A DNA stretch of 64,000 nucleotides from Domibacillus tundrae (lineage in GTDB: Bacteria > Bacillota > Bacilli > Bacillales > Domibacillaceae), in contig NZ_LAJA01000010.1 in NCBI RefSeq assembly GCF_000970675.1, positions 62,001 through 126,000 of the forward strand, written 5' to 3'. Shown here in pieces: positions 18,195-27,094 of the stretch. The stretch's first letter is position 1, and every line of letters begins with the position of its first letter. The translations under genes were made by a program, and so were the position numbers. The notes under the pieces are model-generated. The model worked only from the letters and a program-made list of their open reading frames with translations. It made no database searches and was not told where the DNA came from.

Positions 18195-18482
18195 TTGTCT
18201 TACATCTATAATTTGTATAGCTCTGAAGAAGGGCATTTTGGGATTTCGCATGCCTGCCATATTAAATGTGATTTACCACCGCATAAGTTTCGTTCTATTT
18301 TGATGGAATACCGGCGCGATAATGAACTGCGTACCGATATAGAAGCGTTTATCAAATACATGCAAGGTACTTTTTCTTCTTTTCGCTTATTTGATTATGA
18401 CGATACGATACAATTTGATGCGGATCAAGAGAACAGTACCATTCTGGCTAACCTGTTAGATGAAATAAACCGGACCGTTTGA
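18195..18482 (+). CDS. Small hypothetical protein
   Basis: 95 aa from TTG 18195 behind AAAGGGGAGAG; an in-frame ATG at 18168 lies upstream of that site. The protein is soluble, fairly acidic, with two cysteines (SHACHIKCDLPPHKF) and an alpha/beta look (SYIYNLYSSEEGHFG, FRLFDYDDTIQFDADQEN). I do not recognise the family. Confidence 0.55.
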   Translation: MSYIYNLYSSEEGHFGISHACHIKCDLPPHKFRSILMEYRRDNELRTDIEAFIKYMQGTFSSFRLFDYDDTIQFDADQENSTILANLLDEINRTV

Positions 18483-18783
18483 GAATGACTTCTTTCCTTT
18501 TCAACACAAACGCATTTCTGTATTCAATTTCTCCTCAAGGAACCCAATCACCATATATACGCAGTAACATATCTTCAAGAGAGGGGACGAACCGGAGCCA
18601 TTTTAAGAAAACAGAATCCTTATTATAAGCCTGCAAATCGGATGTCAGTCTGTAGGGGAATTCTTGATTATTATTAAATTGCATTGAAAAGCCTACATAT
18701 TCAAAATATCTGTTTTTTGTTTATTAATGGAGGAAAAGGACACAATGTCTAATCATTAAAATCCGTCAAAGGAGAATGTAGGT
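18483..18783. other. Intergenic region before acidic lipoprotein
   Basis: About 300 nt, AT-rich. Apart from ribosome-binding-site-like GGAGG before a four-codon frame (ATG 18744) and the lipoprotein's own AAAGGAG, no gene, hairpin or clear promoter was found. Confidence 0.4.
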
Positions 18784-19140
18784 ATGGACTCAAATTGGAA
18801 AAAACAATTACTTGTTAGTGGAATAGCTGCTATGTTAACCCTTGGACTAGCTGGTTGTGGAGATGGAGGAGACGAAAATAATGGTAATAACAACGGAAAG
18901 CAAGAGGATGAACAAAATAACCACAGTGATATAAATGAGGGAATGGACCAGAAGAACGATACGGGCATTAACGAGGATGACCAGATAGAATTGGATCCAA
19001 ATGATGAGAACGATAAAGGGAATGGAGTAAATGATGGTGGGGATCAGGAGAGTGGCGCGGACAAAGAGGATGCGAATGGTTTATATGACGGGGAAGATCA
19101 GAACAATGGGTTTGAGGATGAGAAAGGAAATGATCATTAA
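18784..19140 (+). CDS. Acidic low-complexity lipoprotein
   Basis: 118 aa. It has a lipoprotein signal (WKKQLLVSGIAAMLTLGLAGC) with lipobox LAGC, then about 95 residues almost wholly of D, E, N, G, Q and K with no globular motif. It would be tethered to the outer face of the membrane as a highly charged tail. Function unknown; such composition could bind cations or act as a spacer. ATG 18784 follows AAAGGAGAATGTAGGT. Confidence 0.6.
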   Translation: MDSNWKKQLLVSGIAAMLTLGLAGCGDGGDENNGNNNGKQEDEQNNHSDINEGMDQKNDTGINEDDQIELDPNDENDKGNGVNDGGDQESGADKEDANGLYDGEDQNNGFEDEKGNDH

Positions 19141-19146
19141 AACAAT

Positions 19147-19190
19147 AGTCCAGAAATAGCTGCGAGTGTGCGGCCATTCCTGGACTCCTT
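19147..19190. terminator. Hairpin between convergent genes
   Basis: AGTCCAG/CTGGACT (19147-19153 with 19180-19186) with an inner GCTGC/GCGGC stem. It lies between the lipoprotein and the convergent dioxygenase gene. Confidence 0.55.
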
Positions 19191-19195
19191 TGCAT

Positions 19196-20176
19196 TTATT
19201 CTTTAACGAATTCCTTTGTGCTTCTCACTGTATCGATCGGGCGGACTAATTTTTCAATTTCTTCTCGTTTTGGCTCTAAGAATGGAGGCAAAGATAATTT
19301 TTCCCCAAGGGTTTCATAAGATTCATCACCCATAAACCCTGGACCGTCCGTCGCAAGCTCAAATAAAATTTGCGGAGCTACTCTGGTGTACAAAGACTCG
19401 AAAAAGAAACGATCAACATGACCGGACGTCTGAAATCCGAAACTGTGGTAACGCTCATTCCATTCATCCAGGGCAGCCCGGTCTTCAACCCGGAATGCAA
19501 CGTGGTGAACGGTGCCGAAACCTTGCTGCGCTTCCGGAAGGAGAACATTATGTTCAACGATTACCTGCGCCCCGTTACCGCCCTCGCCGACTTCAAATAA
19601 AAGAAAGGATCCTTCTTTGCCAATTTCTTTGAACTGAAGGACTTTTTCCAGCATTTCTTTAAAATAATCAACGTTTGCAATACGGATAAATATAGGCCCT
19701 AAACCGGTAATCGCATACTGCAGCGGTATTGGCCCGTTTTGCCAAGGTGTACCTGAAGCAACGCCTTCATTGAATTCATCTGAAATCAATTGATACTGCT
19801 GGTCATCAAAGTCTGCAAAAGAAACAGTTTTCTGGCCAAATTGCTCTTTAATGCCGGAGTGTTTTACTTCCAGACGGTCAAAACGCTTTACCCAGTAATC
19901 CATGGCTGCATCATTTGGCACCCGGAAAGATGTCTTGGAAATTTCATTTGTCCCGTGAACCCCTTTTTGAATACCAGGAAAGTCAAAAAACGTCATATCA
20001 GTCCCTGCGCTGCCGGTGTCATCCGCAAAAAATAAATGATAGGTTTGAATATCATCTTGATTCACGGTCTTTTTAACGAGGCGCATCCCTAAAACATATG
20101 TGAAAAATTCATAATTTTTTTCTGCACTGCTCGTAATAGCGGTTACGTGGTGTATGCCTTTTAAGCCGTTGTTCAT
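19196..20176 (-). CDS. MhqA/MhqO-type ring-cleaving dioxygenase (VOC family)
   Basis: 326 aa with two vicinal-oxygen-chelate modules (about 5-140 and 150-290). GIHHVTAITSSAEKNYEFFT, LGMRLVKKTVNQDD, TDMTFFDFPG and GTVHHVAFRVEDRA match the hydroquinone/catechol dioxygenases that Bacillus subtilis uses against quinones (MhqA, MhqE, MhqO). Metal ligands are probably His of HHVTA, His of HHVAF and a late Glu. ATG at 20176 (complement) follows GGAGGA. It diverges from the aromatic cluster, and a perfect MhqR-like palindrome lies between, so a role in catechol or quinone detoxification is likely. Confidence 0.85.
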   Translation of the reverse strand: MNNGLKGIHHVTAITSSAEKNYEFFTYVLGMRLVKKTVNQDDIQTYHLFFADDTGSAGTDMTFFDFPGIQKGVHGTNEISKTSFRVPNDAAMDYWVKRFDRLEVKHSGIKEQFGQKTVSFADFDDQQYQLISDEFNEGVASGTPWQNGPIPLQYAITGLGPIFIRIANVDYFKEMLEKVLQFKEIGKEGSFLLFEVGEGGNGAQVIVEHNVLLPEAQQGFGTVHHVAFRVEDRAALDEWNERYHSFGFQTSGHVDRFFFESLYTRVAPQILFELATDGPGFMGDESYETLGEKLSLPPFLEPKREEIEKLVRPIDTVRSTKEFVKE

Positions 20177-20333
20177 TATCAATTCCTCCAATTGAGCGAT
20201 AAACGATGCTCATTTCTTTTTTTTATTAGAAGCTTCTTCTTTTTCGTGCCGGTTCTTACAGGATAAATAACTATATAAGTTGAATTAACCTTCTTGCTTT
20301 CTCCGCTTCCTATCATGGGATCCCTTTTTAAAA

Positions 20334-20475
20334 AGCAGGGTAATGGGCTGCAGGCTGGCGGCTGCGCTAACACAGGGGCGAGCGCTGAACCAGTCACCGC
20401 TTCGCGCTGCCCGTTTCAGCCTGTCCGCTCGTCCCGCCGGGAGTCTCCGCTACCAGCCCTCTGCCCGTTGTTTTT
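20334..20475. repeat. GC-rich repeat, diverged copy 3
   Basis: Shares GCTTCGCGC, GTTTCAGCC, CGTCCCGCCGGGAGTCT and the flanking layout with the repeats at 16547 and 46070. Imperfect ends GCAGGG-GGGCTG and CAGCCC-CCC are inverted relative to each other. Confidence 0.5.
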
Positions 20476-20734
20476 TAGGTATGGATAGACATATATGACC
20501 CATTCTTTTCGATAAGAGAAGAAAAGACCAGATTGTTGTTTACCCTTCCTGTTTTTCCTCCCCACAAAAGCGGAGCCGCGCGAATGCTGCCCTTACATGA
20601 CGGGGGCTAAGTGCCGCTGCCCGAGTTTTTCTCAACGGCCAAGTGTAAATTCTTTTGTTCAACTTATATAGCTGGCACTATATCTTTTCCCTATATGCTG
20701 TCTCGTTTAATCATAAAGGATACAAGTTCTTCTT

Positions 20735-20770
20735 TGATACATTTATCTCGAATTCGAGATAAATGTATCA
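20735..20770. promoter_or_regulatory. 36-bp perfect palindrome, MhqR-like operator
   Basis: The half TGATACATTTATCTCGAA (20735-20752) is followed directly by its exact reverse complement. The core ATCTCGAATTCGAGAT matches the operator described for the MarR-type repressor MhqR in Bacillus. TTGATA (20734-20739) with GATAAA 18 nt later suggests that a promoter overlaps it. It lies between the divergent dioxygenase and monooxygenase genes. Confidence 0.75.
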
Positions 20771-21017
20771 TGAATAAAATGTGGTGTCAACAAACCTTAC
20801 TTTCTCTTTTTGCATTTTTATTGGCTATAACAATTTAAATTGCAACACAATCTCTCTATAGATTATTTAAATCATATAAACCGTAAAAACAGCAGAAAAG
20901 AAATGAACTATCTATACTTTTTTACAGTTCAAAAAATTCAGTGGATTCGACATAATAAAGCTAGGTTTTGTAAGCGCCTTAAAAAATCCTGATTCAAAAA
21001 TAAGGGGGTCTATTTAA

Positions 21018-22565
21018 GTGACGATTGAACAAAAAGAAATCACCAGAAAACCATTAACTGGACAAGAGTATTTGGACAGCTTGCGGGATGGACGGGAAAT
21101 TTGGATACATGGTGAAAAAGTAGAAGATGTAACAACGCATCCGGCTTTCCGTAACTCAGCCCGGTCCATTGCAAGACTGTATGATGCACTGCATGATGAA
21201 AAAACAAAAGATATTTTAACAGTTGAAACAGACACGGGGAATGGCGGTTATACACAAAAATATTTTCAATTTGATAAAACCACCGATGACCTTTTAGCTT
21301 CCCGCGACGCGATTGCAGAGTGGGCAAAATTATCATACGGACAAATGGGAAGATCGCCGGATTATAAAGCTGCTTTCTTAGCTACACTCGGTGCGGACCC
21401 GGATTATTATGCACCCTATCAAGACAACGCAAGAAGATGGTATAAAGAAGCACAGGAAAAAAACCTGTTCTTCAACCACGCGATTATTAATCCGCCGGTT
21501 GACCGCAACAAACCTTTGGAAGCGGTATCAGACATCTTTATTAAAGCCGTACGTGAAACAGAAGAAGGCGTGATCGTCAGTGGCGCAAAAATGGTCGCGA
21601 CAGGATCGGCCTTGACGAATTACAATTTTGTTGCCCATTACGGTGCTGCGCCGATTACAAAAGAAGAATTTGCGCTTTGCTTCGTAGCTCCAATGAATAC
21701 ACCAGGTATGAAGCTAGTCAGCCGTACTTCATACGAAATGAACGCAGCAGTGATGGGAAGCCCATTTGATTATCCGTTAAGCAGCCGGTTCGATGAAAAT
21801 GACGCTGTGCTTATTTTCGAGGACTCATTAATTCCTTGGGAAAACATTTTGATCTACAAGGATATTGAAAAAATCAACAACTTCTTTGCTGAAACGGGCT
21901 TCCTTAACCGCTTTACATTCCATGGCGTCACAAGATTAGCTGTAAAACTTGATTTTGTCGCTGGATTACTTATAAAAGCTGTCAAAGTAAATGGATCGGA
22001 TACATTCCGCGGTGTGCAGGTCAATGTCGGTGAGGTCATTGCTTGGAAAAACATGTTCTGGGCTCTCAGTGATGCGATGGCAATGAACCCGGACCCTGGG
22101 AGAAACGGAACCGTCCTTCCGAATTTAAATTATGGCTTAGCTTATCGGGTCTTTATGTCAGAAGGATGGCCGAAAGTAAAAGAGATCATCGAAAATGTTG
22201 TAGCAGGAAGTTTGATTGTACAGCCTTCAAGTGCTCGTGACTTCTTGAACCCAGAGCTTCGTCCAACACTTGATAAGTTATATAGAGGATCAAACGGAGT
22301 TCAGGCAGTAGATAAAATCAAATTGATTAAGCTTTTATGGGATGTTGTAGGCACAGAATATGGTGGAAGACACGAATTATATGAGAGAAACTATTCGGGC
22401 AACCATGAAAATATCCGATTGGAAAATCTGCTTGTGGCGAATCAAAACGGCCAGGCTGCTGAATTTGAAAAATTCGCGGAAGAATGCATGAATGACTACG
22501 ATTTAAATGGCTGGACAAACGATACATGGATTAACCCGGACGATATTAACTATTTTTCCAAGTAA
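21018..22565 (+). CDS. Two-component FADH2-dependent aromatic monooxygenase (HpaB/PheA family)
   Basis: 515 aa, the usual length for the 4-hydroxyphenylacetate 3-monooxygenase/phenol 2-monooxygenase oxygenase component (acyl-CoA-dehydrogenase fold, group D). GREIWIHGEKVEDVTTHPAF at the N-terminus, then VSGAKMVATGSALTNYNFVA and EDSLIPWENILIYKD, are characteristic. GTG 21018 follows AAGGGGGTC. It uses FADH2 from a separate reductase to ortho-hydroxylate a phenol. With catechol dioxygenase directly downstream, phenol to catechol is the likely reaction, but another phenolic substrate (4-nitrophenol, 4-hydroxyphenylacetate) cannot be excluded. First gene of the catabolic run. Confidence 0.88.
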   Translation: MTIEQKEITRKPLTGQEYLDSLRDGREIWIHGEKVEDVTTHPAFRNSARSIARLYDALHDEKTKDILTVETDTGNGGYTQKYFQFDKTTDDLLASRDAIAEWAKLSYGQMGRSPDYKAAFLATLGADPDYYAPYQDNARRWYKEAQEKNLFFNHAIINPPVDRNKPLEAVSDIFIKAVRETEEGVIVSGAKMVATGSALTNYNFVAHYGAAPITKEEFALCFVAPMNTPGMKLVSRTSYEMNAAVMGSPFDYPLSSRFDENDAVLIFEDSLIPWENILIYKDIEKINNFFAETGFLNRFTFHGVTRLAVKLDFVAGLLIKAVKVNGSDTFRGVQVNVGEVIAWKNMFWALSDAMAMNPDPGRNGTVLPNLNYGLAYRVFMSEGWPKVKEIIENVVAGSLIVQPSSARDFLNPELRPTLDKLYRGSNGVQAVDKIKLIKLLWDVVGTEYGGRHELYERNYSGNHENIRLENLLVANQNGQAAEFEKFAEECMNDYDLNGWTNDTWINPDDINYFSK

Positions 22566-22608
22566 ACAGATAGAAAAACAAAAAATAATGAATACGGGGG
22601 AAACAAAC

Positions 22609-23412
22609 ATGGTAAATCAACGTGTAAATGAAATTTTTGAAGGATTTATTAAACATACAAAACAATTGCTTGAAGAAACGCAAGTGACGCATGACGAATA
22701 TCATGAATTTGTAGGATGGCTTGATCGTCTTGGCCGTACTGGAGAAATTCCTCTTTTTATGGATGTCTTTTTTGAAACGCATGTATTGCACAGTATTTAC
22801 GATGAAAATCCTGGGACAGAGCCATCTCTTCTCGGTCCATATCACATTAAGGATACACCAATGCTGGAAAAGCCTCATGTTTTAACACAGCGTCCAGATG
22901 AAAAAGGAGAAATTTTAACTTTTTCAGGAACGGTGAAAGCAGTGGATGGAAACCCATTGGCAAATACTCTTGTTGACATGTGGCAGGCAGATGCGGATGG
23001 CGAATATTCTCATTTCGCTGAGAACATCCCAGACTATAACCTTCGCGGAAGATTCTACACGGATGAAAATGGTTATTTCGAAGTGAAAACGATTATCCCA
23101 GCTCCGTATAAAATTCCTACTGCAGGACCTACCGGGGAATTTTTAAACTGGATGGATCAGCATGCCTATCGCCCGGCTCATTTGCATCTTCAATTTGAAC
23201 AGGATGGATATGAAAATTTAATTACTCAAGTATTCTTTGAGGGAGATCAATGGCTGGAAACGGATGTAGCAGAAGGTGTGCGTCCTTCACTCGTTACAAA
23301 ACTTGAAGACAATGCAGACGGTTCCGGTAAAAAAGCGTCGCTTGATTTTGAAATGAGAACGCGGGACTGGAGAGCAAACATAAACAATGAAGCACTCCAA
23401 ACGTCGAACTAA
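22609..23412 (+). CDS. catA: Intradiol catechol 1,2-dioxygenase
   Basis: 267 aa: helical N-terminal dimerisation part (1-90) and a beta-sandwich catalytic domain. Fe(III) ligands fit the family spacing: Tyr133, Tyr167, His191 and His193 (RPAHLHLQ), with LLGPYHIKDTP and DMWQADADGEYSHF. The frame is open from 22507 inside the monooxygenase gene, but ATG 22609 has ACGGGGGAAAC upstream and gives a normal N-terminus. It cleaves catechol to cis,cis-muconate. Hydroxyquinol dioxygenases are close relatives, but no maleylacetate reductase is present while a cycloisomerase is, which favours catechol. Confidence 0.85.
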   Translation: MVNQRVNEIFEGFIKHTKQLLEETQVTHDEYHEFVGWLDRLGRTGEIPLFMDVFFETHVLHSIYDENPGTEPSLLGPYHIKDTPMLEKPHVLTQRPDEKGEILTFSGTVKAVDGNPLANTLVDMWQADADGEYSHFAENIPDYNLRGRFYTDENGYFEVKTIIPAPYKIPTAGPTGEFLNWMDQHAYRPAHLHLQFEQDGYENLITQVFFEGDQWLETDVAEGVRPSLVTKLEDNADGSGKKASLDFEMRTRDWRANINNEALQTSN

Positions 23413-23430
23413 TCGTTTCTAGTGCTCTCA

Positions 23431-23466
23431 AGATAAAGGGAATCAAAGATCAGATTCCCTTTATCT
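23431..23466 (+). terminator. Hairpin between catA and FAD synthetase gene
   Basis: Perfect 14-bp stem AGATAAAGGGAATC/GATTCCCTTTATCT with an 8-nt loop. The U-tract is weak, so it may only partly terminate and favour the first two genes. Confidence 0.65.
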
Positions 23467-23544
23467 ATTTAACAACCCAATTTATTTCTCCTGTTATTCC
23501 ATTATTCTGTCATTTCAAATTACTACAATGTTGGAGGAACTTCT

Positions 23545-24096
23545 ATGAAAATATTCAAAAATGGTGAACTGACCCTCAGCCAGTCTGTCGTCACGATCGG
23601 GGCTTTTGATGGCATTCATATCGGACACCAATCTCTTATAACAAAAGCTGTTAGTCGTGCGCAGGAATTGAATGTTCCTTCCGTTGTTTATACATTCGAT
23701 CCTCCTCCACGTGCTTATTTTCAAAAACAAATGATTTTAACAACTGTTGAAGAAAAAATATCCATCATCAAACAACTCGGTGTTGATTATGTGATAATCG
23801 CCAGCTTCGACGAGCATTACATCTCGAGAAGTGCAGAAGATTTTCTTAATGAGTTATGCTTTCTATTTCCAAAGGAAGTGTGGGTAGGTTCCAATTTTCA
23901 GTTTGGAAAAGGAAAAAAAGGAACCATTGAACACCTTTCTATTCAGTTTCAGACCTTTACTCATCCGCTCATCAAATGTTCAAAAGGAGAACCCGTTTCT
24001 TCAACTAGAATCCGAAATTTGATCTCTAAAGAGGAAAAGCAGCTAGCAAATGATCTGCTGGGCCGGAATTTATTTGAAACCATTCAATTAAGTTAG
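23545..24096 (+). CDS. Stand-alone FAD synthetase (FMN adenylyltransferase domain only)
   Basis: 183 aa, matching only the N-terminal half of bifunctional RibF/RibC. It has the nucleotidyltransferase motif GAFDGIHIGHQ, YTFDPPPRAYF, VGSNFQFGKGKKG and the SSTRIR signature. The riboflavin-kinase domain is absent and there is no sign of truncation, as a normal stop and ribosome binding site (GTTGGAGGAAC) frame it. It should make FAD from FMN. Its place between the FADH2-using monooxygenase and a flavin reductase suggests a dedicated FAD supply for aromatic hydroxylation. Confidence 0.82.
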   Translation: MKIFKNGELTLSQSVVTIGAFDGIHIGHQSLITKAVSRAQELNVPSVVYTFDPPPRAYFQKQMILTTVEEKISIIKQLGVDYVIIASFDEHYISRSAEDFLNELCFLFPKEVWVGSNFQFGKGKKGTIEHLSIQFQTFTHPLIKCSKGEPVSSTRIRNLISKEEKQLANDLLGRNLFETIQLS

Positions 24097-24112
24097 GACG
24101 GGGAGAAATTTT

Positions 24113-24724
24113 ATGTATTCCATTGATCCTTCAACTTTAAATGAACAAGAAAACTATAAACTGCTTATTGGCAGTATTCTTCCAAGACCAATTGCCTTTA
24201 TCACCTCTCTCTCGGAAAATGGTGTCTTAAATGGGGCTCCATTTAGTTTTTTTAACATTGTGTCGTCTAATCCACCGTTGATTTCTGTTGCTATCCAAAG
24301 AACAAACGGGTCAATGAAAGATACAGCGAGAAATATCCTAAAGCAGAGAGAATTTGTTGTTCACATCACTGACACGTCAAATGTAAAAAAAATCAATGAA
24401 ACAGCCAAAGCATTGCTTCCAACAGAAAGTGAAGTGCAAATGGCTAATCTTACCCCTGTAAAAAGTAAAAAGGTGGGAGTCCCGGGGATTCAAGAAGCAA
24501 AAATTAGAATGGAATGCACGTTAGAAACAGTCCTTCAACTAGGCGGGGAGGGACAAAATCCTGGATGTGAGCTGATTATTGGAAAAATCGTTCAGTACCA
24601 CATTCAAAAAGACGTATACAGCCAGGGGCGCATCCATCATGAAAAGCTGGGACCGGTCAGCAGGTTAGCAGGAAGCAGCTACGCAGAAATCGGCAGCGTT
24701 TTTTCCATAAAACGGCCGACATAA
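24113..24724 (+). CDS. Flavin reductase family protein
   Basis: 203-aa FMN-binding split-barrel protein (DIM6/NTAB type). GSILPRPIAFITSLSENGVLNGAPFSFFNIVSSNPPLISVAIQR, read in short pieces, is the signature N-terminal half. It probably reduces flavin with NAD(P)H or acts as a related small-molecule oxidoreductase. It starts 16 nt after the FAD synthetase. A second, shorter reductase lies at 31416, so which one feeds the monooxygenase is open. Confidence 0.8.
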   Translation: MYSIDPSTLNEQENYKLLIGSILPRPIAFITSLSENGVLNGAPFSFFNIVSSNPPLISVAIQRTNGSMKDTARNILKQREFVVHITDTSNVKKINETAKALLPTESEVQMANLTPVKSKKVGVPGIQEAKIRMECTLETVLQLGGEGQNPGCELIIGKIVQYHIQKDVYSQGRIHHEKLGPVSRLAGSSYAEIGSVFSIKRPT

Positions 24725-24819
24725 TGACGCAAATGAGATTAGGTAAAAAAAGAGAAATAACCAGTTTTCTGGACGGTATTTTTATGCGCATACATAAATT
24801 TGAAAGGAGAAGGAAACCA

Positions 24820-25653
24820 ATGCAAGTGTATACAAAGGAACTTGGGGACAAACAAATTCAAATTGCAGATTATCCTGGAGAAAAGGGTACAGTTATCGCT
24901 ATCCATGGCTTAACGGGTACACATAAGAACATGAATTACTATGCGGAAGCGTTAAAAGGAGATTATCGGTTTATTGCCATTGATTTGAGAGGAAGAGGAA
25001 ACAGCTCTCAGGCAGATGAGCACACCTCGATATACCGTCATGCAGAGGATATCATCCATTTAATCGAAGCAATGAATATCGAAAATCCAATTTTACTGGG
25101 CCATTCAATGGGCGCTTTTATTTCGATGATTGTGGCCAGTCAGCTGAAATCGGTGAGAGCAGTTGTACTGCTCGATGGGGCTGCTTCCATGTCCGATCAG
25201 CAGCGTGATATCGTCAAACCTTCACTCGGTAGGTTGAGCAAGCAATTTGATTCAAAAGAAAGTTACCTGGATGAAGTAAAAGGAATCTATCAACGGCTCG
25301 GAATTGAGTGGACACTCACTTTGCAGGAGGCGGTGGAATATGAAATTCATCCAGCAGGCAGCCATTGGGAGCATAAATCCGACGAACAAAAAATTCTCGA
25401 GGATTTTGAAAGTTTCTATTCATTTAACCCTGAGGAAATTTGTTCAAAAGTGGAATGCCCCACCTTGCTCGTTTATGCAAAAGGAAAAATCGGAGCATTT
25501 CCCCCTTTGTTTTTTGAGGAAGCCTACGATGCCACCAAAATACATACACGCCATCTCCAGAAAATGATTTCAGACTCTAATCATTACACGATGGTATTTG
25601 AAGAGAGAAAAGACATCAACCAGGCAATCAAAACATTTTTGGATACTATTTAA
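24820..25653 (+). CDS. pcaD: Alpha/beta hydrolase, probable 3-oxoadipate enol-lactonase
   Basis: 277 aa with nucleophile Ser96 in LLGHSMGAF, oxyanion region AIHGLTGTHKNM, DLRGRGNS and a late His in SDSNHYTMV. The frame is open from 24724, but ATG 24820 has GAAAGGAGAAGG. The family is broad. The enol-lactonase assignment rests on position between the dioxygenase and the CoA-transferase genes, where PcaD would convert 3-oxoadipate enol-lactone to 3-oxoadipate. Confidence 0.65.
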   Translation: MQVYTKELGDKQIQIADYPGEKGTVIAIHGLTGTHKNMNYYAEALKGDYRFIAIDLRGRGNSSQADEHTSIYRHAEDIIHLIEAMNIENPILLGHSMGAFISMIVASQLKSVRAVVLLDGAASMSDQQRDIVKPSLGRLSKQFDSKESYLDEVKGIYQRLGIEWTLTLQEAVEYEIHPAGSHWEHKSDEQKILEDFESFYSFNPEEICSKVECPTLLVYAKGKIGAFPPLFFEEAYDATKIHTRHLQKMISDSNHYTMVFEERKDINQAIKTFLDTI

Positions 25654-25669
25654 AGAGGGGGCAGGCACC

Positions 25670-26386
25670 ATGAGTAAAGGATTGGCTTATTTTCAAGAAG
25701 TGTATGATGTCGTGCCAGGGTGGGTTCAAAAAATGCATGATTACAGCCCGGAGTCCCTGGAGCATTATACGAATCTGCGTGGAGGCATTATGACAGATGG
25801 GCGTTTATCAAGAAAAGAGAAAGATATTTTGTTAGTTGGCATAAATGCCGCACGCTTGTATGAGCGAAGTATGGTCTATCACACAAAAGGGGCGATTGAA
25901 GGCGGGGCCACTGTGCCGGAACTTGTGGAATATTTGCTTGTTTCTTATTTATATACCGGGGTACAGGCGCTGCAAACCGGAATGAAGTCATTGGATTACG
26001 CCCTCTCTTTAAAAGGAATGCATGTTCCGATTTTAAAGGAAGAATCTCCTGCTACAGAGCAACTGCTTCTTCACATCATTGAAAAAATGGGAGATGAAGA
26101 TTCTTCTTTTGTACAAGCTGTACTGGCACTGGTTCAGTCAGGTGATAAGCAAGGATTAAAAGAAAAGATCGTCAGTGATTCCGCTGTATCCAAAAAATTA
26201 AAGCATTTATTAATAGCTGGCATCTATACAACAGAGTTAAAAGGGAGAGAGGCTGAGAAGTGGATGGCGAAGGCCAGGGAAAACGGAGCAACGGAAGAAG
26301 AGCTAGCGGAGGTAGGCTTGATCTGCCTTTTAACAGCAGGAATTCCAGCTTGGTTTGAAGCAAGTGATTCATTGATCGAAAAGTAA
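25670..26386 (+). CDS. Double-domain carboxymuconolactone-decarboxylase-like protein
   Basis: 238 aa with two tandem helical CMD/AhpD-like modules, about 25-125 (RLSRKEKDILLVGINAARLY then YHTKGAIEGGATVPELVEYL) and 160-230 (KKLKHLLIAGIYTTE then ARENGATEEELAEVGLI). The redox CxxC of AhpD is absent; the His of YHTKGAIEGG is kept. Classical CMD decarboxylates 4-carboxymuconolactone in the protocatechuate branch, but no protocatechuate genes are here. In a catechol cluster without CatC it may act on muconolactone. This is inference. Confidence 0.7.
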   Translation: MSKGLAYFQEVYDVVPGWVQKMHDYSPESLEHYTNLRGGIMTDGRLSRKEKDILLVGINAARLYERSMVYHTKGAIEGGATVPELVEYLLVSYLYTGVQALQTGMKSLDYALSLKGMHVPILKEESPATEQLLLHIIEKMGDEDSSFVQAVLALVQSGDKQGLKEKIVSDSAVSKKLKHLLIAGIYTTELKGREAEKWMAKARENGATEEELAEVGLICLLTAGIPAWFEASDSLIEK

Positions 26387-26404
26387 AAAATCGGGGGTGG
26401 GAAA

Positions 26405-27094
26405 ATGACAAAGATCCATCATGATGTGGATACCGCTTTATCGAGTGTGAAAAACGGCCACACATTAATGGTTGGGGGATTTGGCTTAATTGGTGCTCCT
26501 CTTACACTCATTGATGGTTTAACAAAAAAAGATGTATCTGGGCTGACCGTGATTAGCAACAATTTAGGAGAGCCTGGAAAAGGTCTTGGGACCCTTCTGA
26601 GCCAAAAGAAAATAAAAAAAGCGATCGGTTCTTATTTTACAAGCAATCGTGAAGTGGGTGACGCTTATCAGCGGGGCGAAATAGAGCTGGAGCTTCTTCC
26701 CCAAGGGACGCTTTCAGAATCGATGCGTGCAGGCGGGGCTGGTATCGGCGGTTATTATACAAAAACAGGTGTTGGAACTGATCTTGCCAAAGGAAAGGAA
26801 GAAAGAGAAATCAATGGACAAACTTATTTATTTGAACCGGCTATCAGGGCTGATGTAGCATTGATCAAAGCGTGGAAAGCCGATACGCTGGGCAATCTTA
26901 TTTATTATAAAACAGCACGTAATTTCAACCCTCTTATGGCCACAGCAGCTGATATCGTCATCGTGGAAGTGGAGGAGATTGTGGAGCCGGGCGAACTTTC
27001 TCCAGAGGAAATTGTCACCCCACATTTATTTGTGGATGGAATTTTTCTTGCCAGGAAACGATTAACGAAAGAAGGTGTGATCGATCATGAGTGA
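26405..27094 (+). CDS. pcaI: 3-oxoacid CoA-transferase subunit A
   Basis: 229 aa. The family-I CoA-transferase alpha subunit is recognised by GHTLMVGGFGLIGAPLTLID, VISNNLGEPGKGLGTLL and QGTLSESMRAGGAGIGGYYT. With subunit B it moves CoA from succinyl-CoA to 3-oxoadipate. ScoA/AtoD are close relatives, so the 3-oxoadipate substrate comes from gene context. ATG 26405 follows ATCGGGGGTGG. Confidence 0.82.
   Translation: MTKIHHDVDTALSSVKNGHTLMVGGFGLIGAPLTLIDGLTKKDVSGLTVISNNLGEPGKGLGTLLSQKKIKKAIGSYFTSNREVGDAYQRGEIELELLPQGTLSESMRAGGAGIGGYYTKTGVGTDLAKGKEEREINGQTYLFEPAIRADVALIKAWKADTLGNLIYYKTARNFNPLMATAADIVIVEVEEIVEPGELSPEEIVTPHLFVDGIFLARKRLTKEGVIDHE

Larger units (their letters stand above)
20177..21017. 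other. 840-nt divergent intergenic region
   Basis: Holds a GC-rich repeat remnant (20334-20475), the 36-bp palindrome (20735-20770), and the upstream region of the monooxygenase gene. A 75-codon frame at 20611-20838 has no ribosome binding site and no protein-like composition and is not called. A cre-like TGTAAGCGCCTTAA (20969-20982, 12 of 14) sits 36 nt before the monooxygenase start. Confidence 0.6.

Noticed and set aside
18744-18758. Four-codon leader frame (ATG TCT AAT CAT TAA) with GGAGG upstream of the acidic lipoprotein
   Set aside because: Too short to support; no attenuator structure follows.
20611-20838. 75-codon frame in the divergent region
   Set aside because: No ribosome binding site, runs through the 36-bp palindrome, and has odd composition.
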